A stretch of DNA of 64,000 nucleotides, from assembly GCF_963576675.1 (NCBI RefSeq), contig NC_088912.1:60148895-60212894 (forward strand). The letters are read 5' to 3'. The translations under genes were made by a program, and so were the position numbers. Origin of the DNA: Euphorbia lathyris. Taxonomy: Eukaryota; Streptophyta; Magnoliopsida; Malpighiales; Euphorbiaceae. Positions 22,143 to 32,363 of the stretch are shown in pieces (position 1 is the first letter of the stretch; every line of letters begins with the position of its first letter). The notes below the pieces were generated by a model. That model ran no database searches. It was not told the origin of the DNA and saw nothing but the letters and a program-made list of their open reading frames with translations.

Positions 22143-22332
22143 AAGTGGGTATCGGGCCGGGCCCGAGAGTGGGCCGCTGCCGATTGGCAGCGACCATTAG
22201 GGAGCGCGGGACGCCGCTGCCTTGCGGCAACGGTGCCCCAGCGCCGCACGCAGCTGCTGCCGCGAGGCAGCAGCTGCGCGCGACAGCGGCCAGTCGCGCC
22301 GCGAGGCGCGACTCGGCCCGCTGTCGCGTTAT
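22143..22332 (-). ncRNA. GC-rich stem-loop island in element C leader
   Basis: A GC-rich block of about 190 bp in an AT-rich leader, bordered by (TA)n runs. Perfect stems are: 22279-22289 with 22318-22328 (11 bp), enclosing 22292-22300 with 22305-22313 (9 bp, 4-nt loop); 22250-22261 with 22266-22277 (12 bp, 4-nt loop); 22175-22181 with 22186-22192 (7 bp, 4-nt loop). A near-perfect stem is at 22214-22233. The element D leader has the equivalent set at 38821-38970. It is probably a structured part of the genomic RNA (packaging, dimerisation or translation), which is inference. Confidence 0.65.
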
Positions 22333-22689
22333 ATTTTTTTTATTTATAAATATATATATATATATATATATCAGATTTTAAAACGATTTTAAAAAAGATT
22401 TTCAGAAATAGGAAAAACTACAATAGGTTTCCGTTTTATCTTTAGATTTAATAAAACTGATTTTATTAACCTAACTATAAAACTAATAGATTCTGTTATA
22501 ATGATTATCAACCGAAATAATTAGGAACATATGCATAATCAATTTTAATTAATAATTAATTAAAACTTATTTATCCTTAGGATTAATTAATCAAAACTTA
22601 TTTATCAATTAACCTAACCATAAATATTTATTCAATCCTATTGAAAAAACTTCTAAATTTTCATATATGAAATAACAGATTTAACGATG
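22333..22689 (-). other. Leader of element C, primer-site-proximal part
   Basis: AT-rich non-coding sequence with a (TA)n run at about 22350-22372. Confidence 0.6.
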
Positions 22690-22701
22690 GCTCTGATACC
22701 A
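22690..22701 (-). other. Primer-binding site of element C (initiator Met-tRNA)
   Basis: The minus strand reads TGGTATCAGAGC, one base inside the 5' LTR. It is complementary to the plant initiator Met-tRNA 3' end. Confidence 0.93.
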
Positions 22702-22702
22702 C

Positions 22703-24563
22703 TGTTGGAAATTAGGCTAAGGTATAGGAGCGGAAATATAAAAATTTTAGCCTACTTCCTTTTAACCATAGGATCCGTTAATCGTTATTTCATATAAAGA
22801 GGGATAAGAAGAAATACCTTATGATGAACAATCTACCGTTGTTAATGAAGTGCCCACAACTCTTCTCCGAGTTCCCAAGCACAAAGTAAAACACAGTGAG
22901 ATTAAGTTAGAATCAACCGTATGAGATGCAACCAAAATAGATTGCCTCTAATTAATCAACACAAGATCAAAGAGAAAAGAAGATGAATGTAATTAATCAA
23001 ACGATGAAAGCCGTATTAATTCTCGTCCACGAACTAGGTGAGTCAAATTCTCTTTCTCTCTCTAGATGTAGGTTTCGAAAATCACATAGAGGGGAGGGTA
23101 AGAGCTTTAGTCGAAATTCATGTAGTAAGGGGGTATATATAATCTCTTGTATCTAAACCCTAGTTAGATAGGAATAGGTTACTTAATAGGAATTCAATTC
23201 GGAATAGAATTCCTAATTATTATCTCACTATATATCTAATATATCTAGGATAATAATAAATAACCTTATTGGATAATAATAGGAGTATATTAATCTAATT
23301 AAAACTCCTAACTTAATTATCTCTTAATTAATTTAATTCATATTCCTAATCAAATTAGGATTAATGGAATTAAAATAATTCCTTACCAATTACATATAAA
23401 TTTCGGCCCCCTTAAATAAATGGGCCTTACTGGGCTCATTTGGGCTTCCATCAATTAACAACATCCATCTCTCTTTTGGTTCCAAGTCTTATGTGTGATC
23501 CATTAGGTTCTTACTACTTCTGGCCGTATGCAACTATTAAATTAATTTCTTCAAGAATTATATTTAATCTTTGCATAACGGAATGATGTACTGAGTATGT
23601 TATTGGCAAGTCTGTAATCATTCCCCCAGAGTCCGTTAAGAAGACATGTTGATTCCGTCGTTAACCTTTCTGTATTAGTTACAGTATAATTCGATCCTTT
23701 ATCAACTACATCCTTGAACTGAATCTTATGACTATGGGTGATGTCAAGTCACATGTAGCGAGACATTCGTTTTACTTGTACAGACCGAGTCAACTCAAAT
23801 AGATAGGTTAAGTGAAATTCGCATTTCAAGTGTTAAGCTATCACCTTGCAAGGATTTAGAGTCGAATCTTCCACAAGTGATCCATGGACGTATCTCCCAT
23901 TAATCAGGAGTGATAAATGCTCAATCCAATGTATAACTACCCTGACATTACCTCCTGTGACACCCAACCTTTTTAGTTCACACCCCAGAGTCATCTCTGT
24001 TAAGGATTGTGGGACCGCAGGATCAAAGTCTCACATTCAGTAATTCAGGATGACCAATTAACATTCCTTTGAGTCTGAGGATTAGTTATACCTATTAATA
24101 CCAATGAGATGAACAGGTGACAAGGATGAATCTACCCATCCTGTTATCTCAAATCGGATCCCCAATCCTAATGAACGACGTTTCACCGGATCTATGTAAC
24201 TGTCCAGATATCTGTATATATGAAGCTTGTGAGATCAGCTTTCTGTCGGACAGAAGACATTGTTACATACAAGTCTCAACAGTGATATATCAATCCTAAA
24301 CATATCACTTGACTTGGGGTGGTTTTAAGTTTATTAGTTTATTATAAAGTTCTGTCTCACTTCATGCTTGTATGAACACTTTATAATCACTTTAAACAAA
24401 CTTACGAATTTCCTTTTATTAGACTTTATTTAGTGCTTAAAAGGGATTGCCTTTATATAGTTGCAAAACATATATCTCATTAAAACAAATGATATAAAGA
24501 ACAATTCATTTACATTAAGTTTGTATCCTAGAACAATTGTCTATAGGACACCAAACCCCAACA
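22703..24563 (-). repeat. 5' LTR of element C
   Basis: 1861 bp, the counterpart of 15057-16918, ending CCCCAACA at 24563 next to the AGTGC duplication. Confidence 0.95.
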
Positions 24564-24568
24564 AGTGC
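24564..24568. repeat. Target-site duplication of element C, right
   Basis: AGTGC, matching 15052-15056. Confidence 0.93.
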
Positions 24569-25103
24569 CAAGTATGGTGAATTGCATTGCATGTAGACAA
24601 AATTCATACACTTAAATAGCCAATTCACGTCCATACCTTAGCCTTAGCCTAACAATACAACCCATGTCAAGACCTTTTGACTATGATCAGAAATTTTTTG
24701 ATCCATCGAGATAGGGCCAATAAGCAATGTCATAACCTAGCGATCATAGTACTAAGCTGAGGAGTGATGATACTTTCCCTTATGGTAACAAAGGCCATTT
24801 GAGAGTGTGTGAATCCTCCTGAACTTAGTGAGGCACTTGGAGCATAGTAGGTGGTTTAAATGAGGATTGAGGTTCAAATTGAAGCTTTGAGGAATTTCAT
24901 AAGAAAGGGATTTAAACTTTGATTCTAGCAAAAGCCTCATTAGCAGTCACAAATTGTTCAAGTTCTTCTTCTTAAATTCTTTCTGTTTGAATCACTCTCC
25001 CATAAATCTGTCTCCCTTGTTTCTGCATAAAATCTTTCTGTAAATACTCCTTCGATTATTCATGCCTAGAGCTATTCTCTTGTGTTATTGTTATCTTTTT
25101 GCT

Positions 25104-25140
25104 TACTTGAGGACAAGTAAGGATTTTATTTGGGGGTATT
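25104..25140 (+). other. Polypurine-tract region of element B
   Basis: TACTTGAGGACAAGTAA then GGATTTTATTTGGGGGTATT directly before the LTR. This is the classic Athila arrangement. Confidence 0.8.
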
Positions 25141-26386
25141 TGTTGGGCATGAATATGACTATAATTAAACAACATTTTAATAACATTTTATGTGCATTTC
25201 AGGCAAAATATTCCGAAACATATGGGCTTATAAGTGTTTTATGCAGATTGTATTGATTAAGTCAAAATGGGCGATAACACAGCCTGTTTGCAACAAACCA
25301 TAAGGAGTCGAGCTTGCTTTGATCCAGCGGATTTCCGCTGTGTACCTGATGACGGATAGCGACTGGACAAGTGTCAGGAGCGGCGCGGCAGGTGCAGAGT
25401 ACGCAGGCAGGCAGGAAAGCAACATGATGAAAAGATGGATCACCCTTTGAGTGTTCAAGGGTCAACTTAAATTAATCATTCCCTAGTATTAGTAGCTGTA
25501 GGAAAACAATCTTTTTGTAATATTTGGTGGCATGGTTCGTTTTTCTTCCTTTATATAGATGTAGTTGAGGGAAGGAAAGGGACACCTTTTACTCTTGAGA
25601 CAATCAGTTTTAGTTAGAACTTTTGAAGAGAGGTGAAGCTCTCTTAGGACGATGATGCCTCCAATGGAGGTCTGTGGAACTAACTCAGGCTATTCACTCT
25701 TTACCATGAGTGAGTAGTCGTTTTGAATGGGTTTGGCCAGTTAGGGCCGGTTATGTAAGTCTTCTATTATCTTATTTATGAATGAATGATGATATATTAT
25801 GTTGTGCTTGATAAACTCTTAACTCCATTGCTTAAAGCATGTACGTTAGTGTTAGATGCATGATAGGAAACCGATTTCATCTTCACGGAACTATTTATCA
25901 AGCATTCAACCCCGAAACAGAGATGTCAGGAGGTTGTATCAAGGGTTTTCTTAAATAAGAATGCTGTTTCGAATGTAATGCAAGAAAGAACTAACTTTAG
26001 GGACGCTTAAAGTTGTAGTACGTCTTAGAATCTTAAGAACACACGAGAGTTGACTTAAGTGAGCATTAAAGCAGAGACCTTGACTTCACTTTACGTCATT
26101 CATGAATAAATAGGGTGTTTAAAGACTGAAGGTAACCTGTTCTGCTGTGCTTGACCTGTTCTATTTTTTTTTATCATTAAGTACTTTTTGAAATCAACTA
26201 AAGCTTTGATCTTGTTTATGTTTGAACAACACCTCTCAAATTAAAGAATTGACACACACCACACACCCTGTTCTACAAAGTATTTCTTGTAAACTTTGAT
26301 TCTCAATCCCTGTGGATACGATACTGGACTTATCATTTTATTACTTGTATCTAGTACACTTGCTAGAGTCCATTCAGGAGACAACA
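25141..26386 (+). repeat. 3' LTR of element B (1246 bp)
   Basis: Begins TGTTGGGCATG after the purine tract and ends GAGACAACA, giving TGTTG/CAACA terminal inverted repeats. TATATAGATG at about 25551 is the likely TATA box. The 5' partner is off the window, so the end was set by the CA and the inverted repeat. Confidence 0.78.
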
Positions 26387-26680
26387 CTCCCCAAGCTCAA
26401 ATTTAATATCATATGCATTCAATCCTTAAGTTATCTACCTAAGTACTGATTTTAGCATTTCTTCAAAAGTATGGTCTAAATGCAATCTTTAGCTCATGCG
26501 CTTATAGATACAAGGCTTGTGTCCCACACCTAAACTAGTTGTCATGCAATTTTAGATTCGGTTCTCAGTCCCTAGAAACAAATAACGAAACTTTAACTTC
26601 GGATAGAGTGCACAATTCTTGGGATTATAAAATACTAAAACAAACTAAAACAATAAAAAATGCAACACGATTTTTTTTTT
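26387..26680. other. Non-coding interior of element F next to element B
   Basis: No ORF or repeat is recognised. B's target duplication would start at 26387 (CTCCC) but its partner is off the window. Confidence 0.4.
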
Positions 26681-26839
26681 CAGCTCGGCGAGCTGGAGGG
26701 CAGTAGCGGAAAAAAATATTTTTTTTCGAGAATTTTTTTCCCTACCAGCTCGCGTCGAGCTGACAGGCAGAAGGTCGGGAATTTTTTTTTCGGCAGAAAA
26801 AAAATATTTTTTGTTTCCCGGGCCAACTCGGCGAGCTGG
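26681..26839. repeat. Three GC-rich palindromes in A/T homopolymer tract
   Basis: CAGCTCG-G-CGAGCTG at 26681-26695, CAGCTCG-CGT-CGAGCTG at 26746-26762 and CCAACTCG-G-CGAGCTGG at 26823-26839 (one mismatch). The second and third are followed by a close copy of GGCAGAAGGT, the first by a diverged version. The spacers are runs of A, T and TATT. Unit period is 65-77 bp. Confidence 0.75.
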
Positions 26840-27061
26840 CAGGCAGAAGGTTCGAAAAAAATATTTTTTTTATTTTTTTTAAACCCGAATAGTGAAATTC
26901 AAGAGAAAAAAAACGTAAAAGAAAAGTAAAGAACTAAACTCAAAGCATAAATCTATAATCTAAACTTTATTGAAAAAAAAACCTGAAAAAATTATTCTAA
27001 CTTGGGTTGCCTCCCAAGAAGCGCTACGTTATAGTCGGTGAGCTCGACATAGAATTCCCTC

Positions 27062-27496
27062 CTAGGTGTATGCTGCCATTCGCGTTAGGAATTCAAATTC
27101 CTGAATAAATAATCCATACCTGCAAAATAGATTATCAGTTTCAATGAATTTTAATGAAAATAAATGACAAAATTTAAATAAGTTATGAAAAAGTTTAGGT
27201 TGCTCCCTTTTTGATTCCCTTGGTAAATCAAAGAGAATGAAAATTTCTGGACTTGGAGCAAAACCGAACTCTTCTATCTTTGGATTCTTCTCTAGGGGCT
27301 TAATTTCAACTGATTCCTCAATTAATATTGAAACTTTTGGTTTCTCATAATCAGGGATCAGTTCTTCATTGTTAATTGGAAAAGGTATTACCTGATCAAC
27401 CTGACCTACCAAATTGGGTTCTTTAATTGATTCGTCCGCGGTTGAATCAACTAGGATCCCTTTTTGTATGCATAAATTTTTAATTGAGGCATACAA
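27062..27496 (-). pseudogene. ORF remnant of element F, 144 codons, gag-region type
   Basis: Acidic, Pro/Glu-rich sequence (for example PKVSILIEESVEIKPLE) followed by FDLPRESKREQPKLF and LKFIETDNLFCRYGLFIQEF. Similar text occurs in plant Athila/Tat-like repeats, but I know no defined domain or function. Downstream on the minus strand lies TTGGGAGGCAACCCAAG (about 27001-27017). It is probably the end of a larger decayed frame; the start at 27496 is simply the first Met. Confidence 0.4.
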
Positions 27497-27555
27497 ATCA
27501 TCAGTTTGATCTTCGTGAGTAGATATGAAGTTAAGCAGATGCGTAACAGACTCCT

Positions 27556-27835
27556 TATTATCGTATCACCTCATGTCCTTTCGGGCAATTATATTGGTAA
27601 AAGATCACTTAGGAGTAGAATAACTTAGATAGGAGTAGAATTAACTTAATTAGGAGTAGGTTAATTTAATCAAAACCCAATTCCCCCATGGCCTAGATAA
27701 CACCTAAGACCAAGTAGTTCGATAGTTGCAGGAATAAATCATGTGGATTCGATACCTGGACTTGTCCAGATTTTATTACTTGATAATGACGAGGTACACT
27801 TATCCCTTAGTGAGCCTTCAACGGGAGGCGCATCA
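27556..27835 (+). repeat. Inverted LTR fragment of element F
   Basis: Matches the reverse complement of about 28018-28303 (the LTR end, ...GGGAGGCGCATCA) with small indels near 27680-27690. It faces the full LTR across a 182-bp centre. It is followed at 27836 by AGTTTTTCTAGCCATTTTCT, which aligns with a strongly mutated primer site. Confidence 0.85.
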
Positions 27836-28017
27836 AGTTTTTCTAGCCATTTTCTCAAAAAAGAAGAATCATTAAAAATAACAATAAAAATTAAAAACAA
27901 ATATTCACACAAAAATATTCATAAAAAGAAATATTCACAAAAGTGCCTAAACTAACAAATCGACCTTTGGTTCGATATTACAGGAGAAATAAATCCCCGG
28001 CAACGGCGCCAAAAACT
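27836..28017. other. Centre of the LTR palindrome with primer site at 27994-28011
   Basis: The minus strand has TGGCGCCGTTGCCGGGGA at 27994-28011, six bases from the LTR. The plus strand has a decayed equivalent at 27836-27855. Between them is an A-rich sequence with ATATTCACAAA-like short repeats. Confidence 0.75.
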
Positions 28018-29595
28018 TGATGCGCCTCCCGTTGAAGGCTCACTAAGGGATAAGTGTACCCTGTCATTATCAAGTAATAAAATATGGACAAGTCCAGGTA
28101 TCGAATCCACATGATTTATTCCTACAACTATCGAACTACTTGGTCTCAGGTGTTATCTAGGCTATGAGGGGTTTGAATTGGGTTTTGATTAAATTAACCT
28201 ACTCCTAATTAAGTTACTTCTACTCCTATCTAAGTTATTCTACTCCTAAGTGATCTTTTACCAATGTAATTTCCCGAAGGGACATGAGATGATACGATAA
28301 TAATGAAAATAGATTATTCAGACAACGGAATTAAAACCTAATCTAAGTCACTTGTGTCCGAGGCGATTAACCCTACCTATCCTCCTGAGGTACCTAGTTC
28401 GTGATTCCCTTGTAAGACCGAAACTAGCTCTAAGGCTCAGCAATTTGGGCTTAATCTTCTATAGGGTCGTCAATCCTATAGGCACTGACTAGGTCAGATT
28501 CAGCTCGCAATATGTGCCAACTTAATATTGGAATTATCGAATGAGTTAAACCAATCAGACAAAGCGTAAGACAAAGATTTAAGCAATAAAACAATTGAAC
28601 AAACAAAACTATAATATATATTAAAGATGAAAAGTATTGTCACGAAGACACAATGAGCCTAGGATTCATAACATGGTTCAGAGGCTAGACATAATATAAA
28701 AAGAGAAGAAAAATCCCTTTCAGGGAACCTGTCTACCAATGCATGCGTCTTCCTAGGACTTAAGGATGGAACTTGAGCAATCCTCGATGAACGAAGCTTC
28801 GGAAGTGTCTTCAATGGAGGTTGGAGGAGATGGAGGAGGTGGAGAGGATTTCTCAAGGTGGAAGCTAGGTTTTTACAAAAGATAAAAGATATCAATAATT
28901 CCTAACAAATGGAACTATTTATAATGAAAAACTAAAACCTATTCCTAATGAAAAACTAATTAATAAAACCTATTCCTAATAAAAGACCAATTAATAAAAA
29001 GCTTTCCTAATGAAAGACTAAGACTAATAAAGAGCTATTCTAATGGAAAAATAACTCTCTAAATATTATCTAATAAAAACTAATTTATCTTTGGAGAAAA
29101 AATATAATTATTTAAATACAAAAAGCCCAAAGATAATCCCTAAAAATCTACCAAAATATTATGCATGACTTTTATTTGATTTTGATGCGCCGAGTGGGTC
29201 TCTGATTCTGATCCTTAAAAATCTCCACCTTTATCTCTAAAAATCTGCACACAATCTCATAAAATGTTATTTAGATAATTCACCCAAAATTAATTAATTA
29301 TCCTACCAAAAATCCTTTTTAATTACCAAGTCAAATTTGATTTATTTTTGGTAGGTTAATTTCTTAATTTTGGGTACAGATAAAGCTCAAAATAACATAT
29401 AGAGATTAATTTATTAAAAGTGACAAAATACTTGACAAAAGTTAGGAATATTTAATAAAAAGCTAAAAAGTAATTTAAAAACCTAAAATTGACAAAACAA
29501 TAATAAATTGATATTAAAGTAAATAAAAAGAAAATAAAAGATACAAAATAGTCCCTAAAACCGTACTAAAAGATAGGGGTTTTTGACCCCTATCA
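28018..29595 (-). repeat. 5' LTR of element F (1578 bp)
   Basis: The minus strand begins TGATAGGGG and ends GCGCATCA. Its start hairpin is GATAGGGGT/ACCCCTATC with loop CAAAA (29572-29594), the same stem as in element A. A TATAAATAG on the minus strand at 28915-28923 is the likely TATA box. The right neighbour is copia LTR M, which it interrupts. Confidence 0.85.
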
Positions 29596-30486
29596 TTAAC
29601 CTTTCCGCATTAGGTGCAGTATGATACGATCCTTCACGAACTATATCCTTTAGTCAATTCCTTATAACCATGGAACGTCTCAAGGTTACATATAACGAAG
29701 AGTCCGTTTTTACTTGTACAGGTTGAATTTTCTCTAAAAAATAAGTTAAGTGAAATTTCTATTTCTACTCTTTACTCTATCACCTTGCAAGGATTTTAGT
29801 CAATTCAGCACAAGCGGCCATTTGGATATATCTCTAATTTATCAAGAGTGACGAATGCTCAATCTAACATTAACCATCTTGTAATTACTTTATGTAATAC
29901 CCAACCCTACTCTCACAAACCCCAGGGCCTCCCCTGTAGTGGATCATGCTCTCACAGAATTAAAGCATCACACTCCATAATCCAGAATCACTAATTAATG
30001 AATGTTTGAGTCTGAGGATTAGTTATACCTACTAATACCAATGAGATGAACATTTGAAACTTAGATAAATCAATCCATACTGTTATCTCAAGTTGGTTCC
30101 CAATCCTAAGAAACTCCTTCATCGGATCCATGTAACTTCTAGATATCTCTATATCTAAAGCTTGTGAGATCAGCTCTCTGTCTCGATAGAAAACACTGTT
30201 ACATGCAAGTCTCAACAGTAATATGCCAACCCCTATAACACATTACTTGACTTGGGTTGATTTTAAGTTTATTGGTCTATTATAAAGTATAGCCTCACTT
30301 CATGCTTGTATGAACACTTTATAACTACTTAAATAAACTTAGGATTACTTTCTTTATGAAAGATTAATGCCTTTTATATATAGTTTTAGTTATACTATAT
30401 TTTATTAAAACAAATGACTAAATAAACAATTTATTCATTAATATTTATATCCTAAAACAATTGTCTATAGGACATAAACCCCAACA
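29596..30486 (-). repeat. LTR fragment of element M
   Basis: Homologous to 33290-34184 of solo LTR H and ends CCCCAACA. Its first half is absent. Confidence 0.85.
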
Positions 30487-32316
30487 TTCTGCCACTTGGA
30501 CTAAAGCCAATTGTTTCTAAAAACATTCTCATAAGCGTTCACATGACGATCATGAACCTTTTGGGGTAAGGCATTCTTTAAATGGATCTATAAGATTGTG
30601 CCTTGGTGGGCACTCTTTTAATTCTCACATATACTCTAGTTGTTATCTCTCGGAAGAGATAGTAACGACTAAGATAGAGTTTGGACGTATTATGAGACTG
30701 CGGGTCCTTAGCAAGAGCAATAGCCCTATTGTTAATATCATTAATAATGTCAGGTACCACACCTAGTTCATTAATGAACTTCCATTCCAAACTTCCTTTT
30801 AGTTGCTTCTGAAGCTGCTACATACTCTGATTTAATATACTGGCTCGGCCACGATTTCATGCACGGAACTATTCCAACTAATCGTGCCTCTTTCAGAATA
30901 AACTTGTATTCTGTAAGATCATCTTTATCTGTTTGATGACTTGTATCTGAAAGTGTCCAACTTTCACATTTCATCTCCATATAGCTGGAACATATCTTCA
31001 GTCATTTTAAGTACTTAAGTATGTTCTTGACAACAATCCAGTGACCATCACTCTGATTGACCTATAATCAACTTTGTCATGCTTAAAGTAAAAGTGATGT
31101 TAGGCCTAGTGCAAAAATGATTTGAGCACTTTTTCAATGTATTTAGACTGGGAGGGGTCAAGCAATCTTCTCAATCTATCTCCATAGATCTTAATCCTTA
31201 AGATGTAAGCTGCTTCTCTTAAGTCTATTATGGAGAATTTTATCCAATAACCAAAATTTTCACCGATTGCAGCATAGCTACGTTGTTCCCATTAGTAGAA
31301 TATCATCGACATATAATACTAAGCAAATGACCAAGCTTCCACTAGTTTACATGTAAAGGCTCATATGAGCTCCCATTAGCTTACATGTATATAGGGATGG
31401 CAACGGGTAGGGTACCCGCGGGTAATGCCATTCCTAAACTCTTACCCTTTTATTTTTTAATTACCCGTACCCATCCCATTACCCTAACGGGTATACTTTT
31501 TGCATCCCATACCCTTCCCATTTAATCCGCGGGTACCCGCGGGTACCTTTACCCGTTAAGAATCAATAAATAAATAAAAATATTACAAATTTAACAAACT
31601 ATAAATTTAATAAATCATCAATCTAAAAATTGAATAAATTGAACCTTAATTAATAAGAATAAAGTAGCTTAGTGGTATCACTCAGTTATTGAAAAATAAA
31701 TGGTTGAGGTTTAAATTTCACATCTTACATCTAAAAAACAATGATATTTATTAATATAAAAAATTTTTTATGATGGGTAACGGGTACCGGGTATCCTAGG
31801 GGATATTCCCATACCTGTCCCATTACCCTAACAGGTAATGGTTTTGATCCCATACCCGTCCCATATCCTTTTATACAGGGTACGGGTAGTCCCATTAGGG
31901 TCGGGTAGTACCGGGTACCCGCGGGTACACTACCCGTTGCCATCCCTACATGTATAGGTTTATAAGAGCCTTTTCATAAGTCGTAGGTTTATCGTCTAAC
32001 ACATGAACCTCTTCATCGTCTCCCACTAGAAATGCAAATCTCTTTGGGATTTCATCGACTCCCACTAGAAATCCAAATCTCTTTGGGATTTGATGAACTC
32101 GATTAGACCTATGAGTCAGTAGTGTTAGCAATGTCTCATCTTGTGAGACAAATTAGGGTTCCAACATCGCTTCCGCTATTTCAGCCAATCCTTATTCTTG
32201 AACTTCTTCAAGTTCTATCACGCTCTCTACTTGTGCTTCTAGAAGAAACTCTTTCTCTAGAAATACAACGTGTTTGGATACTATTACTTTCTGATCATCC
32301 GGATGATAGAAGTAAT
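30487..32316 (-). pseudogene. Copia pol remnants of element M
   Basis: The purine-tract side is AT 30487. RNase H remnants lie at 30578-30980, with FINELGVVPDI and SHNTSKLYLSRYY matching the intact version in element D. RT remnants lie at about 31110-31391. After the MITE, 31957-32316 matches the linker between integrase and RT (compare 18481-18790). There are many stops and shifts, and internal segments are missing (no YVDD core is intact). It is older than C and D judging by decay. Confidence 0.8.
31392..31948. mobile_element. hAT-type MITE, 557 bp
   Basis: Terminal inverted repeats start TAGGGATGGCAACGGGTA on both strands (about 33 bp, one mismatch seen) and are rich in GGGTACCCGCGGG. Flanked by an 8-bp duplication, CATGTATA, at 31384-31391 and 31949-31956. 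No transposase ORF. An 8-bp duplication and this terminus are typical of hAT-derived elements. Confidence 0.93.
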
Positions 32317-32358
32317 TGTTGAAACACATTTCCACAATGATTTTGATTTGATAAAATT

Positions 32359-32363
32359 GTTAC
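32359..32363. repeat. Target-site duplication of solo LTR H, left
   Basis: GTTAC, repeated at 34185-34189. Confidence 0.92.

Larger units (their letters stand above)
15057..24563 (-). mobile_element. Element C: complete Ty1/copia element (Angela-like), inactivated
   Basis: 9507 bp, two LTRs of 1862 and 1861 bp with TGTTGG...CCAACA ends, and a perfect 5-bp target duplication. The order on the minus strand is 5' LTR (22703-24563), initiator-Met primer site, a leader of about 1.85 kb, one gag-pol frame (gag, protease, integrase, RT, RNase H), purine tract, 3' LTR. Integrase before RT defines copia. The LTR length and gag style suggest the Angela/Tork group, which is my inference. Confidence 0.93.
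24564..26386 (+). mobile_element. Element B, part 2 (3' end and LTR)
   Basis: Continues element B after element C. 24564-25103 is AT-rich and non-coding. Then comes the TACTTGAGGACAAGTAA box, a purine tract and the 3' LTR. Confidence 0.88.
26387..29595 (-). mobile_element. Element F: Athila/Tat-like element on minus strand, rearranged and truncated
   Basis: The minus-strand order is LTR (29595 to 28018), tRNA-Asp primer site (28011 to 27994), a short leader, an inverted 280-bp piece of the same LTR (27556-27835), an ORF remnant (27496 to 27062), an A/T-rich tract and GC-rich palindromes. The rest is cut off by element B at 26386. The LTR start, hairpin and primer site link it to element A. 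Joining 26387-27555 to the LTR part is inference from orientation and layout. Confidence 0.65.
29596..32316 (-). mobile_element. Element M: decayed Ty1/copia fragment (C/D/H family)
   Basis: Right-hand part of a copia 3' LTR (29596-30486), then minus-strand pol remnants in the order RNase H, RT, integrase/RT linker. It is split by a MITE at 31392-31948 and cut at 32316 by element K. The left half of the LTR is missing because F was inserted; it would lie left of the window. Confidence 0.82.

Noticed and set aside
22143..22332. GC island as a host CpG-island promoter
   Set aside because: It lies inside a retroelement leader and its equivalent sits at the same place in element D.
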